Shown here in pieces: positions 6,640 to 13,308 of a stretch of DNA of 16,194 nt. The translations under genes were made by a program, and so were the position numbers. The DNA comes from JAYSFC01 sp041913505 (GTDB lineage Bacteria; Pseudomonadota; Gammaproteobacteria; Burkholderiales; Burkholderiaceae_C), in contig JAYSFC010000085.1 of assembly GCA_041913505.1 (NCBI GenBank), positions 1 to 16,194 of the forward strand, in the 5' to 3' direction. Every line of letters begins with the position of its first letter. The first letter of the stretch is position 1. The notes below the pieces were generated by a model. The model saw only the letters and a list, made by a program, of their open reading frames with translations. It did no database searches and had not been told where the DNA came from.

Positions 6640-7146
6640 TCACAGGCTCTCGCTGCTCACCACGATGCCATCGGCATCGGCGTAGAGCCAGTCGCCAGGA
6701 CGCACCCAGACACCCTGGATCTGCACGGCCACGTCGCGCTGGCCCTCGCCGCGCCGTTCGGTCGGCAACGGCATGAGCGCGAGCGCACGGATGCCCACGG
6801 CCGCCGCGTTCAGCTCGGCCACGTCGCGCACGCAGCCGTTGACCACCAAACCGGCCCAGCCGTTCTTCGCCGCCGCGGCAGCCAGGTTGCCGCCCACGAG
6901 CGCGCGGCGCAGCGAGGCCGCGCCATCGACCACGAGCACCCGGCCCTCGCCGGCGGACTCCACGGCCGCCTTCACCAGGCTGTTGTCCTCGAAACACTTG
7001 ACCGTACTCACCGGCCCGCTGAAAGCGGCCACGCCGCCGTAGCCGTGGAACACCGGGGGCAAGACACGGAACGCGCCGCTGTCATTGCCTTTGTGGGCGT
7101 CGCAGAAATCGCAGGTGCTAAAAATGGAGGAAGCCGCAGTCGCCAT
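6640..7146 (-). CDS. RraA-family protein (4-hydroxy-4-methyl-2-oxoglutarate aldolase-like)
   Basis: A 168-residue member of the RraA/HMG-aldolase fold. The core reads GGNLAAAAAKNGWAGLVVNGCVRDV, with the Arg-Asp pair that binds substrate and divalent metal in HMG/oxaloacetate aldolases. The C-terminal VRPGDWLYADADGIVV is equally typical. Members either inhibit RNase E (enterobacterial RraA) or act as class II aldolases/oxaloacetate decarboxylases. The conserved R/D pair keeps the enzymatic option open, and I cannot choose between them. The ATG at 7146 gives MATAASSIFSTCDFCDAHK, the usual N-terminus. A frame extension 81 codons upstream is Arg/Pro-rich and not protein-like. It is convergent with the EamA gene at a 2-nt gap, with no room for a terminator between them. 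Confidence 0.88.
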   Translation of the reverse strand: MATAASSIFSTCDFCDAHKGNDSGAFRVLPPVFHGYGGVAAFSGPVSTVKCFEDNSLVKAAVESAGEGRVLVVDGAASLRRALVGGNLAAAAAKNGWAGLVVNGCVRDVAELNAAAVGIRALALMPLPTERRGEGQRDVAVQIQGVWVRPGDWLYADADGIVVSSESL

Positions 7147-7456
7147 GTGCCAATCACTTTCCGATCGTGGGTTGAAGAATGCCGTGCCGCGTGGTCGCGG
7201 CCTGTGCGCATTCTCCCGCGATGCGCGGCGCACACCTGCTAAACGGGCCCGCCATTCACTCCGGTGCAACGGCAAGCTGCGTGGAGGCAAGCCCACGATC
7301 TTGGGGTTTGCCCGCAGTGCCCAAGCGCAACAATTCGAGGCAAAAAAGCACCCTCTCGGCTTGGAAAGCGGTTTTTTTCCCAGTAGCATCGGTCTGCCAG
7401 TGGAGCGAGGCAGTTTTCGCTGGTGAAAAACTTACTCCGAAGAAGGAAAAACCAAC
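7147..7456. other. Intergenic region between the divergent rraA-like and SWIB genes
   Basis: 310 bp with no convincing gene. The part to about 7340 is GC-rich and featureless and should contain the rraA promoter, which I could not pick out. The part from 7361 carries the SWIB promoter, listed separately, and the AGAAGGAA ribosome-binding site. Confidence 0.6.
7361..7389 (+). promoter_or_regulatory. Sigma-70-type promoter of the SWIB gene
   Basis: TTGGAA (7361-7366), a 17-bp spacer including a T7 run, and TAGCAT (7384-7389). Transcription would start near 7396, giving a 5' leader of about 60 nt before the ATG at 7457. Confidence 0.6.
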
Positions 7457-7762
7457 ATGGCAACTGCAGCAAAGAAGGCTCCCGCAGCCAAGACCGCGGC
7501 CCCCGCGAAAAAGCGCACCCCGAACGCAGCCTTCATGAAGCCCCTCACGCCCAGCCCCGCGCTGGCTGCCGTGGTGGGCTCGACCCCGCTGCCCCGCACC
7601 GAGATCATCAGCAAGCTGTGGACGTACATCAAGGCCCACAAGCTGCAAGATGCCGCCAACAAGCGCATGATCAACGCGGATGCCAAGCTCAAGGAAGTGT
7701 TCGGCAAGCCCCAGGTCTCGATGTTCGAGATGGCCGGCCTGATCGGCAAGCACGTCAAATAA
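7457..7762 (+). CDS. SWIB/MDM2-domain protein with Lys/Ala-rich N-terminal tail
   Basis: A 101-residue protein. Residues 1-30 are a Lys/Ala/Pro-rich tail (AAKKAPAAKTAAPAKKR) like histone-H1-type bacterial DNA-binding proteins. Residues 30-101 are a SWIB/MDM2 fold: LPRTEIISKLWTYIKAHKLQD, then INADAKLKEVF, then FEMAGLIGKHVK. SWIB domains in eukaryotes belong to chromatin remodellers. Stand-alone forms occur in Chlamydia, where one is fused to topoisomerase I, and widely in beta- and gammaproteobacteria, where the function is little known. Binding to the nucleoid is a reasonable inference from the basic tail. AGAAGGAA precedes the ATG at a good distance. The gene is monocistronic, with its own promoter and strong terminator. 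Confidence 0.92.
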   Translation: MATAAKKAPAAKTAAPAKKRTPNAAFMKPLTPSPALAAVVGSTPLPRTEIISKLWTYIKAHKLQDAANKRMINADAKLKEVFGKPQVSMFEMAGLIGKHVK

Positions 7763-7782
7763 GCACTGCTGCAGCACCCCGC

Positions 7783-7808
7783 AAAAGCCGGCATCTGCCG
7801 GCTTTTTT
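7783..7808 (+). terminator. Terminator of the SWIB gene
   Basis: AAAAGCCGGC and GCCGGCTTTT form a 10-bp stem around ATCT, followed by further Ts, 20 nt after the stop codon. Confidence 0.93.
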
Positions 7809-7849
7809 CATGCCCGCGCCGGATCCATTTCCCCGACATTCATAAATGA

Positions 7850-7878
7850 AAATAAGAATTAACATCATTTGCTATAAC
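7850..7878 (+). promoter_or_regulatory. Fur-box-like operator and extended -10 promoter of the siderophore receptor
   Basis: A 21-bp AT-rich operator (7850-7870) contains TAAGAAT-T-AACATCA, 10 of 14 matches to the 7-1-7 Fur repeat TGATAAT-N-ATTATCA. It abuts TGCTATAAC (7870-7878), an extended -10 with no good -35. The same operator recurs, 18/21 identical, in inverted orientation before bfd. Iron-Fur binding here would block the receptor promoter. Confidence 0.65.
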
Positions 7879-7992
7879 ATTTAGTCTGCCGACGACGCAC
7901 AGCCACCCTCCGCGCCAGCCACTGCCTCTCGCCCGCTCCGCCCAGGCGCGCCCCATAGCACGCCTGCCTTGTTTTTCCCTTCGGAGGCCAGA

Positions 7993-10263
7993 TTGGCAAA
8001 GAAACGCGCTCAGCGCCCCTGCTCCCTCCTGCGTCAGCCGCAGGCCCCTTCCATCGCGCCCACACCCCTCGCCAGTGACCCCAAGGCCCTGCTGCCACTG
8101 GGCGCGCTCATGCTCGCGGCCTCCGTGAGCAGTTGGGCGCAAACCAGCACCTCGGGCGAAGCCACGCTGTCCACCGTCACCGTGAAGGAAAAGGCCGAGA
8201 TCCAGAGCAAGGACGCCATCCAGACACGCAAGACCCAGATCGGCCGCAGCACGCAGGACATCCGCGACATTCCGCAGTCGCTCACCGTGCTGACCGAGCG
8301 CATGATCGAAGACGCCAAGCTCGACACCCTCAAGCAGGCGCTGCACTACACCTCGGGCATCACCTTCGCCGCCACCGAGAACGGCACCGACCAGGACATC
8401 CGCCTGCGCGGCTTCCCCGTGGCGGCCGTGGGCGATCTGCTCATCGACGGGATGAAGGACCCCTCGCAGTACGACCGCGACACCTTCAACTACGACCGCA
8501 TCGAGGTGCTGCGCGGCTCAGCCTCGCTGCTGTTCGGCCGCGGCTCCACGGGCGGCGTGGTGAACCAGGTGAACAAGAAGCCGCTGCTGATCGACCAGTA
8601 CCAGCTCGAGGCCACCTACGGCACCGACAGCGTGCTGCGCACCACGGCCGACCTCAACAAGGTGATCGGCCAGGACGCAGCCCTGCGCGTGAACCTCATG
8701 CGCACCCAGGGCGACAACCACGGCGCCAAGATCGACAAGTACGGCATCGCCCCCACGATCAGCTGGGGCGTGGGCACGCGCGACGAGTTCTCCGTCGGCC
8801 TGTTCTACCTGGACGTGGACAACGTCCCGATGAACAACGTCCGCTACCTGCAAGGCACGGTGCCCTCGGCCCTGAATCCCAAGCACTTCTACGGCAGCCC
8901 GAGCGACTACCTGCGCGGCAAGGCGTCGTACGCAACGGCCTCCTGGACGCACCGCTTCGAGGCCGACACCGAGCTGCGCACCCAGATGCGCGCGGGCACG
9001 TTCGACCGCGCGCAGTGGGGCTCCACGGCCAGCTTTGGCACCACCAGCGGCGCCACGACCACGCTGGCCAACCTGGGGCCTAGCACCATCCTCAACGTGA
9101 CGGGACTGAGCCCGCGCAAAGACCGGCATGAGGGCGTGTACCTGCAGTCGGACTTCACCACCAAGGCCCAGTGGGGCGGCCTGAAGCACGAGCTGCAGAT
9201 GGGCGTGGACGCCAGCAAGGAAAAGGCCTGGTTCGAGGTCGCCAACGGCCAGCCCGGCACCAACTACAACAAGGGCTCGACCACCGTGGGCAACCCTGGC
9301 GGCCTGCCCATGCTGAGCGTGTCGCCGTCCTACCGCTACGACCAGAACTACGACGCCTGGTCCGTCGGCGCCTACGCGCAGGACCTGGTGCAGATCGCGC
9401 CGCACTGGAAGCTGCTGGGCGGCCTGCGCTGGGACCGCATCAGCGCCACGCCCGAGCGCGATGTCTACACCTCGGGCACGTTTACGCGCCACGAGGTCAG
9501 CAGCCTGCACTACAACGCGCTGTGGAGCCAGCGCCTGGGCGTGCTCTACCAGCCGACGGACACCGCTTCGTTCCACGCGGCCTACAGCACCTCGTTCAAC
9601 TCATCGGCCGACACCTACCGCTTCACCACGCAGCAGACCGCCAACACCCCGCCGGAGAAGAGCCGCAACTTCGAGATCGGCGCCAAGCTCGACTGGCTGG
9701 ACGGCAACCTGTCCACGCGCGGCGCGATCTTCCGCACCGAGAAGTACAACGAGCGCACCACCGATGCCGACTTCGCCGGCGACGCCTACCTGCTCAACGG
9801 CAAGCGCCACGCCTCGGGCGTCGAGCTCGACGTGGTGGGCCGCCTTTCGCCAAAGTGGGACATCTACGCCTCGTACACCTGGATCCCCGTCGCCATGATC
9901 GACCAGACCGGCAGCGCCCAGGCCGCCACCGTGGGCCAGCGCCCAGGCCTCACGCCCAAGCAATCCGGCAGCGTCTGGCTGGGCTACCAGGCCACGCCAA
10001 AGTTCCGCGTGGCCGGCGGCCTGCGCGGCGCCTCCACGAACCGCCCCGTGAGCGGCACGACCGGCGCTGCGTCGGCCACCGCCCGCGCGCCCGGCTACGT
10101 GGCCACCGACCTGATGTTCGAGTACCGCTTCACCGACGACGTGTACGCCAAGCTCAACATCAACAACGTCACCAACCGCACGTACGGCGACCAGTTGTAC
10201 CCCGGCTTCGTGACGCTGGGCGAGGCGCGCAACGTGCGCCTCACCGTCGGCACCCGCTTCTGA
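7993..10263 (+). CDS. TonB-dependent siderophore receptor, TTG start
   Basis: An outer-membrane ligand-gated porin for ferric siderophores, about 756 residues. A long signal peptide ends near SSWAQ. TVTVKEKA is the probable TonB box. The plug domain carries RDIPQSLTVLTERM, DIRLRGFP, IEVLRGSASLLFGRGSTGGVVNQVNKKP. The barrel then runs to a C-terminal VRLTVGTRF ending in Phe, the outer-membrane insertion signal. The best start is TTG at 7993, because GGAGG sits five bases upstream; an upstream TTG at 7969 has no such site and no ATG is available. The adjoining PiuC-type hydroxylase matches the Fiu-YbiX and PiuA-PiuC pairs, so a catecholate siderophore is the likely ligand. Fur-like control is suggested by the upstream operator. 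Confidence 0.93.
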   Translation: MAKKRAQRPCSLLRQPQAPSIAPTPLASDPKALLPLGALMLAASVSSWAQTSTSGEATLSTVTVKEKAEIQSKDAIQTRKTQIGRSTQDIRDIPQSLTVLTERMIEDAKLDTLKQALHYTSGITFAATENGTDQDIRLRGFPVAAVGDLLIDGMKDPSQYDRDTFNYDRIEVLRGSASLLFGRGSTGGVVNQVNKKPLLIDQYQLEATYGTDSVLRTTADLNKVIGQDAALRVNLMRTQGDNHGAKIDKYGIAPTISWGVGTRDEFSVGLFYLDVDNVPMNNVRYLQGTVPSALNPKHFYGSPSDYLRGKASYATASWTHRFEADTELRTQMRAGTFDRAQWGSTASFGTTSGATTTLANLGPSTILNVTGLSPRKDRHEGVYLQSDFTTKAQWGGLKHELQMGVDASKEKAWFEVANGQPGTNYNKGSTTVGNPGGLPMLSVSPSYRYDQNYDAWSVGAYAQDLVQIAPHWKLLGGLRWDRISATPERDVYTSGTFTRHEVSSLHYNALWSQRLGVLYQPTDTASFHAAYSTSFNSSADTYRFTTQQTANTPPEKSRNFEIGAKLDWLDGNLSTRGAIFRTEKYNERTTDADFAGDAYLLNGKRHASGVELDVVGRLSPKWDIYASYTWIPVAMIDQTGSAQAATVGQRPGLTPKQSGSVWLGYQATPKFRVAGGLRGASTNRPVSGTTGAASATARAPGYVATDLMFEYRFTDDVYAKLNINNVTNRTYGDQLYPGFVTLGEARNVRLTVGTRF

Positions 10264-10277
10264 GGAAGGACCGCTCC

Positions 10278-10964
10278 ATGCTGCTGCAGATCCCCGGCAT
10301 CCTCACGCCAGACGAAGTGCGCCAGGCCCGGGGCCTGCTGCAGGACGCACCCTGGCACCACGGGCGCGTCTCCGCCGGCGTGCAGGCCGCGCAGGCCAAG
10401 AACAACGAGCAGTTGCCCGAACAGAGCGAGCAGGCCCAGGCCTTGCGGCAAATCCTGCTGCGGGGCCTGGAGCGCAGCCCGCTGTTCTTCTCGGCGGCCC
10501 TGCCCCAGACCATCTCGCCCCCCATGTTCAACCGCTACGGCGGGGCCACCAACACCTTCGGCAACCATGTCGACAGCGCCGTGCGCTTCCTGCCGGACGG
10601 CAAGGGCCGCGTGCGCACGGACGTGTCGTGCACCGTGTTCCTCAGCGAGCCCGAGGAATACGACGGCGGCGATCTCGTCATCGAAGACACCTACGGCACG
10701 CAGCGCGTGAAGCTGCGCGCCGGCGACATGGTGGTCTACCCCGGCACCAGCGTACACCGCGTGGAGCCGGTCACGCGCGGCCATCGCCTTGCAAGCTTCT
10801 TCTGGATCCAGAGCATGGTGCGCAGCGACGAGCAGCGCCGCCTGCTGTTCGACATGGACCAGCATCTCATCCAGCTGCGCACCACCGTGGGCGAGACCGC
10901 GCCCGCCATCGTCGGCCTCACGGGCACGTACCACAACCTGCTGCGCATGTGGGCCGACGTGTAA
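10278..10964 (+). CDS. piuC: PiuC/YbiX-type Fe(II)/2-oxoglutarate-dependent hydroxylase
   Basis: A 228-residue PKHD-type dioxygenase. The HxD...H iron triad is visible as His97-x-Asp99 (NHVDSAV) and His160 (TSVHRVEPV). Arg170 (GHRLASFFW) is the expected 2-oxoglutarate anchor. The N-terminal MLLQIPGILTPDEVRQAR is typical. Proteins of this family are encoded beside catecholate-siderophore receptors and are linked to iron uptake, but their true substrate is not established. It starts 14 nt after the receptor stop with a strong AGGAAGGA site, so the two are one operon. Iron-requiring chemistry in an iron-starvation operon is a known feature of this pairing. Confidence 0.93.
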   Translation: MLLQIPGILTPDEVRQARGLLQDAPWHHGRVSAGVQAAQAKNNEQLPEQSEQAQALRQILLRGLERSPLFFSAALPQTISPPMFNRYGGATNTFGNHVDSAVRFLPDGKGRVRTDVSCTVFLSEPEEYDGGDLVIEDTYGTQRVKLRAGDMVVYPGTSVHRVEPVTRGHRLASFFWIQSMVRSDEQRRLLFDMDQHLIQLRTTVGETAPAIVGLTGTYHNLLRMWADV

Positions 10965-10970
10965 GCTCAA

Positions 10971-10988
10971 AGCTATCAAATCAATAGC
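10971..10988. repeat. Short GCTAT/ATAGC inverted repeat
   Basis: GCTAT-CAAATCA-ATAGC lies just after the piuC stop codon. It has the ends of a short intergenic repeat that I associate with Comamonadaceae genomes. It is too weak (5 bp, AT-rich, no T-run) to be a good terminator. Confidence 0.5.
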
Positions 10989-11025
10989 AAACATCAACCC
11001 AGTAGAGCGGACATTCCGCCGATTC

Positions 11026-12150
11026 ATGCCCCCATCGTCCATTCCGGCCCTGCAGCAGGTCCCCGCCCACGTCGTTACGCTCGAAGACCATGAGCACCAT
11101 GCCCGCGAGCGGCTCGACGGCAACGCCTGGGCCTACTTCGCGGGCGGCGCGGCCGACGAGATCACGCTGCGCGCCAACCGCGGCGCCTGGGACGCGCTGA
11201 CCCTGTCGCCGCGCGTGCTGCGCAGCCTCTCGGGCGGCCATACGCGCGTGCAACTGCTGGGCCGCACCCTGGCCCACCCCGTGCTGCTGGCGCCCGTGGC
11301 CTTCCAACGCATGGCCCACCCCGACGGCGAACTCGCCACCGCCTATGCCGCCGCCGCACTGGGCGCAGGCCTCGTGCTGAGCACCCAGGCCAGCATGCCG
11401 CTTGAAGCCATCGCCCAGGCGGTGCTGAGCGACGCGGGCCGCGGGCCGCTGTGGTTCCAGCTCTACCTGCAGCACGACCGCGGCTTCACGCGCGAGCTCG
11501 TGCAACGCGCCGAGGCCGCAGGCTACGAGGCCCTGGTGCTCACGGTGGACGCCCCCTCGAGCGGTGCGCGCGACCGCGAGCGGCGCGCAGGCTTTCGCCT
11601 GCCGCCGGGCGTGAGCGCCGTCAACCTCGCTGGGCTGCCCCCGCCGCCGCCCGTGGAACTGCGCCCGGGCCAGAGCGCGCTCTTCGACGGGCTGCTGCGC
11701 CATGTGCCCACCTGGGACGACGTAGCTTGGCTGCTGTCCGCCACGCGGCTGCCCGTGCTGCTCAAGGGCGTGCTGCACCCCGACGACGCGCGCCAGGCCT
11801 GCACGCTCGGCGTGGCGGGCCTCGTGGTCTCCAACCACGGCGGCCGCACGCTCGACACCAGCCCTGCCACCGCCACCGTGCTGCCGCGCATCGTGCAAGC
11901 CGTGGACGGTGCACTCCCCGTGCTCGTGGACGGCAGCATCCGCCGCGGCACCGACGTGCTCAAGGCCATGGCCCTGGGCGCGGCCGCTGTGCTCGTGGGC
12001 CGCCCCGCCGTCTGGGGCCTGGCCAATGCGGGCGCGGCCGGCGTGGCCCACGTGCTGCGCCTGCTGCGCGACGAGCTCGAGATCGCCATGGCGCTCACGG
12101 GCTGCAAGACCCTGGCCCAGGCGGATATTGCGCTGCTTGACCCTGCTTGA
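11026..12150 (+). CDS. FMN-dependent alpha-hydroxy-acid dehydrogenase/oxidase (LldD-like)
   Basis: A 374-residue TIM-barrel flavoenzyme that oxidises an L-2-hydroxy acid to the 2-oxo acid. Tyr38 (AYFAGGAADE), Lys247 (LLKGVL), catalytic His271 and Arg274 (SNHGGRTLD), and the FMN-phosphate loop DGSIRRGTDVLKAMALGAAAVLVGRP are all present. Candidates are L-lactate dehydrogenase, lactate oxidase or glycolate/mandelate-type enzymes. The loop PPPPPVELRPGQ (205-216) is short, and no membrane-targeting segment is evident, which leans towards a soluble oxidase. The ATG at 11026 is chosen by fit to the family N-terminus; the ribosome-binding site is poor. It follows piuC by 61 nt and precedes the bfd promoter. 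Its place in an iron locus is unexpected, and it may simply be a co-transcribed passenger. Confidence 0.88.
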   Translation: MPPSSIPALQQVPAHVVTLEDHEHHARERLDGNAWAYFAGGAADEITLRANRGAWDALTLSPRVLRSLSGGHTRVQLLGRTLAHPVLLAPVAFQRMAHPDGELATAYAAAALGAGLVLSTQASMPLEAIAQAVLSDAGRGPLWFQLYLQHDRGFTRELVQRAEAAGYEALVLTVDAPSSGARDRERRAGFRLPPGVSAVNLAGLPPPPPVELRPGQSALFDGLLRHVPTWDDVAWLLSATRLPVLLKGVLHPDDARQACTLGVAGLVVSNHGGRTLDTSPATATVLPRIVQAVDGALPVLVDGSIRRGTDVLKAMALGAAAVLVGRPAVWGLANAGAAGVAHVLRLLRDELEIAMALTGCKTLAQADIALLDPA

Positions 12151-12159
12151 AGTATTGAA

Positions 12160-12189
12160 TTGCAAATGAGATGAATTCTTATTTATAAT
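12160..12189 (+). promoter_or_regulatory. Fur-box-like operator over the bfd promoter
   Basis: TTGCAA (12160-12165), an 18-bp spacer and a perfect TATAAT (12184-12189). A 21-bp operator (12164-12184) fills the spacer. Read on the minus strand it begins AAATAAGAATT and ends TCATTT, 18/21 identical to the operator at 7850-7870. Binding there would occlude RNA polymerase, giving iron repression of bfd and the genes behind it. Confidence 0.72.
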
Positions 12190-12233
12190 CCATACCATCG
12201 TTTCTTCAACAGCCAGCTACACGGCCTGCCGCC

Positions 12234-12506
12234 ATGATCGTCTGTGTTTGCCGCCGGGTTTCCGACCGCGAGATCGCCCGCCACGCGCGGGCGGGCATGA
12301 GCTTCGACGAGATCCAGTTCGAGCTCGGTGTCGCCACCCAGTGCGGGCGCTGCGAAAGCTGCGCCCGCGACGTGGTCGAACAATGCAACGCAGCCCGTCC
12401 CGTCGCCGCACTGCACAATGAGGCCATGCCGCAGACAGTCCAGCTTGCCAACTCCACTCTGGAAAGCAAAGCATGGAACTGCTCTCAACCCTTGCAGGCA
12501 GCTTGA
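12234..12506 (+). CDS. bfd: Bacterioferritin-associated ferredoxin
   Basis: A small [2Fe-2S] protein that binds bacterioferritin and donates electrons to release stored iron. Cys4 and Cys6 (MIVCVC) and Cys37/Cys40 (QCGRC) give the CxC...CxxC ligand set of BFD-like domains; a further Cys43 follows. It has 90 residues, longer than the roughly 64 of E. coli Bfd, with an unconserved tail after about residue 55. The start codon is fixed by the conserved M-I-V-C-V-C opening, although the ribosome-binding site is poor. It is first in a Fur-type operon with a 24-residue miniprotein, tonB, exbB and exbD. No bacterioferritin gene is in the window. Confidence 0.92.
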   Translation: MIVCVCRRVSDREIARHARAGMSFDEIQFELGVATQCGRCESCARDVVEQCNAARPVAALHNEAMPQTVQLANSTLESKAWNCSQPLQAA

Positions 12507-12547
12507 TCCTGGTCGTTGGCTCGGCCTGGTGGATCTTTCGCAAGTGA
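12473..12547 (+). CDS. 24-residue single-pass membrane miniprotein (putative)
   Basis: ATG at 12473 with GGAAAG six nt upstream opens a 24-codon frame ending TGA at 12545. The product begins MELLSTLAGS, continues as an uninterrupted hydrophobic run (LILVVGSAWWIF) and ends RK, a textbook small transmembrane helix with a positive end. It overlaps the last 34 nt of bfd in another frame and ends 59 nt before tonB. I recognise no family. The position suggests a link to TonB-ExbBD or to bacterioferritin. It could also be a chance frame in a hydrophobic-codon region, so confidence is moderate. Confidence 0.5.
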   Translation: MELLSTLAGSLILVVGSAWWIFRK

Positions 12548-12606
12548 ATCACAATCAGGCCTTCTGAGCGCCGGCGCGTGCCGTGCAGGCGCCGTCTTTC
12601 ATCGCT

Positions 12607-13293
12607 ATGCCCCCATCCGATCGTTTTGCCCCGGCGTCCGGCATGAGCCGCAACGCCGTCATCGCGGGCTCCGTGGTGCTGTTGCACGTTGTCGGCCTCT
12701 GGGCCCTGCAATCCGGCCTGCTGCGCCGCGCCGCCGAGATCGTGGTGCCGGCGGAGGTGCTGTCCGAGTTCATTGCGCCGCCAGCCCCCGAGGTCAAGCC
12801 CCCGCCCCCCCCGCCTCCGCCCAAGGCCGCGCCGCACACGCCGGTGGTGCGCCAGGCGCCCATGCCCATTGCCAGGCCCGACCCCACGCCCGCGCCCAAT
12901 GCGCCCGTGGGCGTGATCGAGCCCGCGCCGGCCCCGGTGGTCGATGCCCCGCCCGCGCCTCCCGCTCCGCCGGCCCCCCCTGCGCCGCCGGCGCCGCCCG
13001 CCCCCCCCAAGATCGAGCTGCCCTCGAGCAACGCCGCCTACCTGAACAACCCCAAGCCCGGCTACCCATCCATCAGCAAGCGACTGGGCGAACAAGGCAA
13101 GGTGGTACTGCGCGTGTACATCGATGCCGAGGGTGTCCCGCAAAAGCTCGAAGTCAACAAGTCCAGCGGCTACGAGCGCCTGGACCAGCAGGCCCTGGAG
13201 GCCGTGCGCCGCTGGCGCTTCGTGCCCGGCAAACGCAACGGCGTGCCCGAAGCCATGTGGAACATCGTTCCGATCAATTTCGTTCTCGAATAA
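12607..13293 (+). CDS. tonB: Energy-transducing periplasmic-spanning protein TonB
   Basis: Couples the proton-motive force harvested by ExbBD to outer-membrane receptors. Residues 17-36 form the single N-terminal helix (VIAGSVVLLHVVGLWAL). A Pro-rich spacer covers about 50-135, including KPPPPPPPPK and seven perfect Ala-Pro-Pro units. The C-terminal TonB domain follows (YPSISKRLGEQGKVVLRVYID, YERLDQQALEAVRRWRFVPGKR). The 228-residue length is normal. The ATG at 12607 is preferred over an in-frame GTG at 12583; neither has a good ribosome-binding site, so translation may depend on upstream coupling. The next gene, exbB, starts 15 nt after the stop. Confidence 0.94.
   Translation: MPPSDRFAPASGMSRNAVIAGSVVLLHVVGLWALQSGLLRRAAEIVVPAEVLSEFIAPPAPEVKPPPPPPPPKAAPHTPVVRQAPMPIARPDPTPAPNAPVGVIEPAPAPVVDAPPAPPAPPAPPAPPAPPAPPKIELPSSNAAYLNNPKPGYPSISKRLGEQGKVVLRVYIDAEGVPQKLEVNKSSGYERLDQQALEAVRRWRFVPGKRNGVPEAMWNIVPINFVLE
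12946..13008 (+). repeat. Seven Ala-Pro-Pro codon repeats in tonB
   Basis: A 63-bp run of seven 9-bp units, each encoding Ala-Pro-Pro with varied synonymous codons. Codon variation implies selection for the protein repeat, and unit gain or loss could change the length of the periplasm-spanning rod. Confidence 0.8.
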
Positions 13294-13308
13294 TTTTCAG
13301 GAGTTTTC

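Noticed and set aside
6640..7146. Calling the RraA-family gene a regulator of RNase E
   Set aside because: The conserved Arg-Asp pair is that of the aldolase branch as well; sequence alone does not support the RNase E role, so only the family is named.
7846..7884. Short ATG frame within the receptor operator
   Set aside because: It starts inside the operator/promoter, upstream of the expected transcription start, so it would not be on the mRNA.
8518..9576. 352-codon minus-strand frame opposite the TonB-dependent receptor
   Set aside because: Antisense shadow; the plus-strand receptor is complete and accounts for all sequence conservation.
9171..10277. Upstream extension of the piuC frame into the receptor gene, which would make a 597-residue protein
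   Set aside because: The first 369 codons overlap the receptor out of frame and are Arg/Ala-rich; the ATG at 10278 with AGGAAGGA is clearly the real start.
12946..13008. Possible CRISPR or mobile-element repeat
   Set aside because: The 9-bp units are in frame, contiguous and encode Ala-Pro-Pro within TonB; there are no spacers.
12217..13143. Gly/Arg-rich minus-strand frame opposite bfd and tonB
   Set aside because: Its Gly-Gly-Ala repeats are simply the reverse of the tonB Ala-Pro-Pro repeats.
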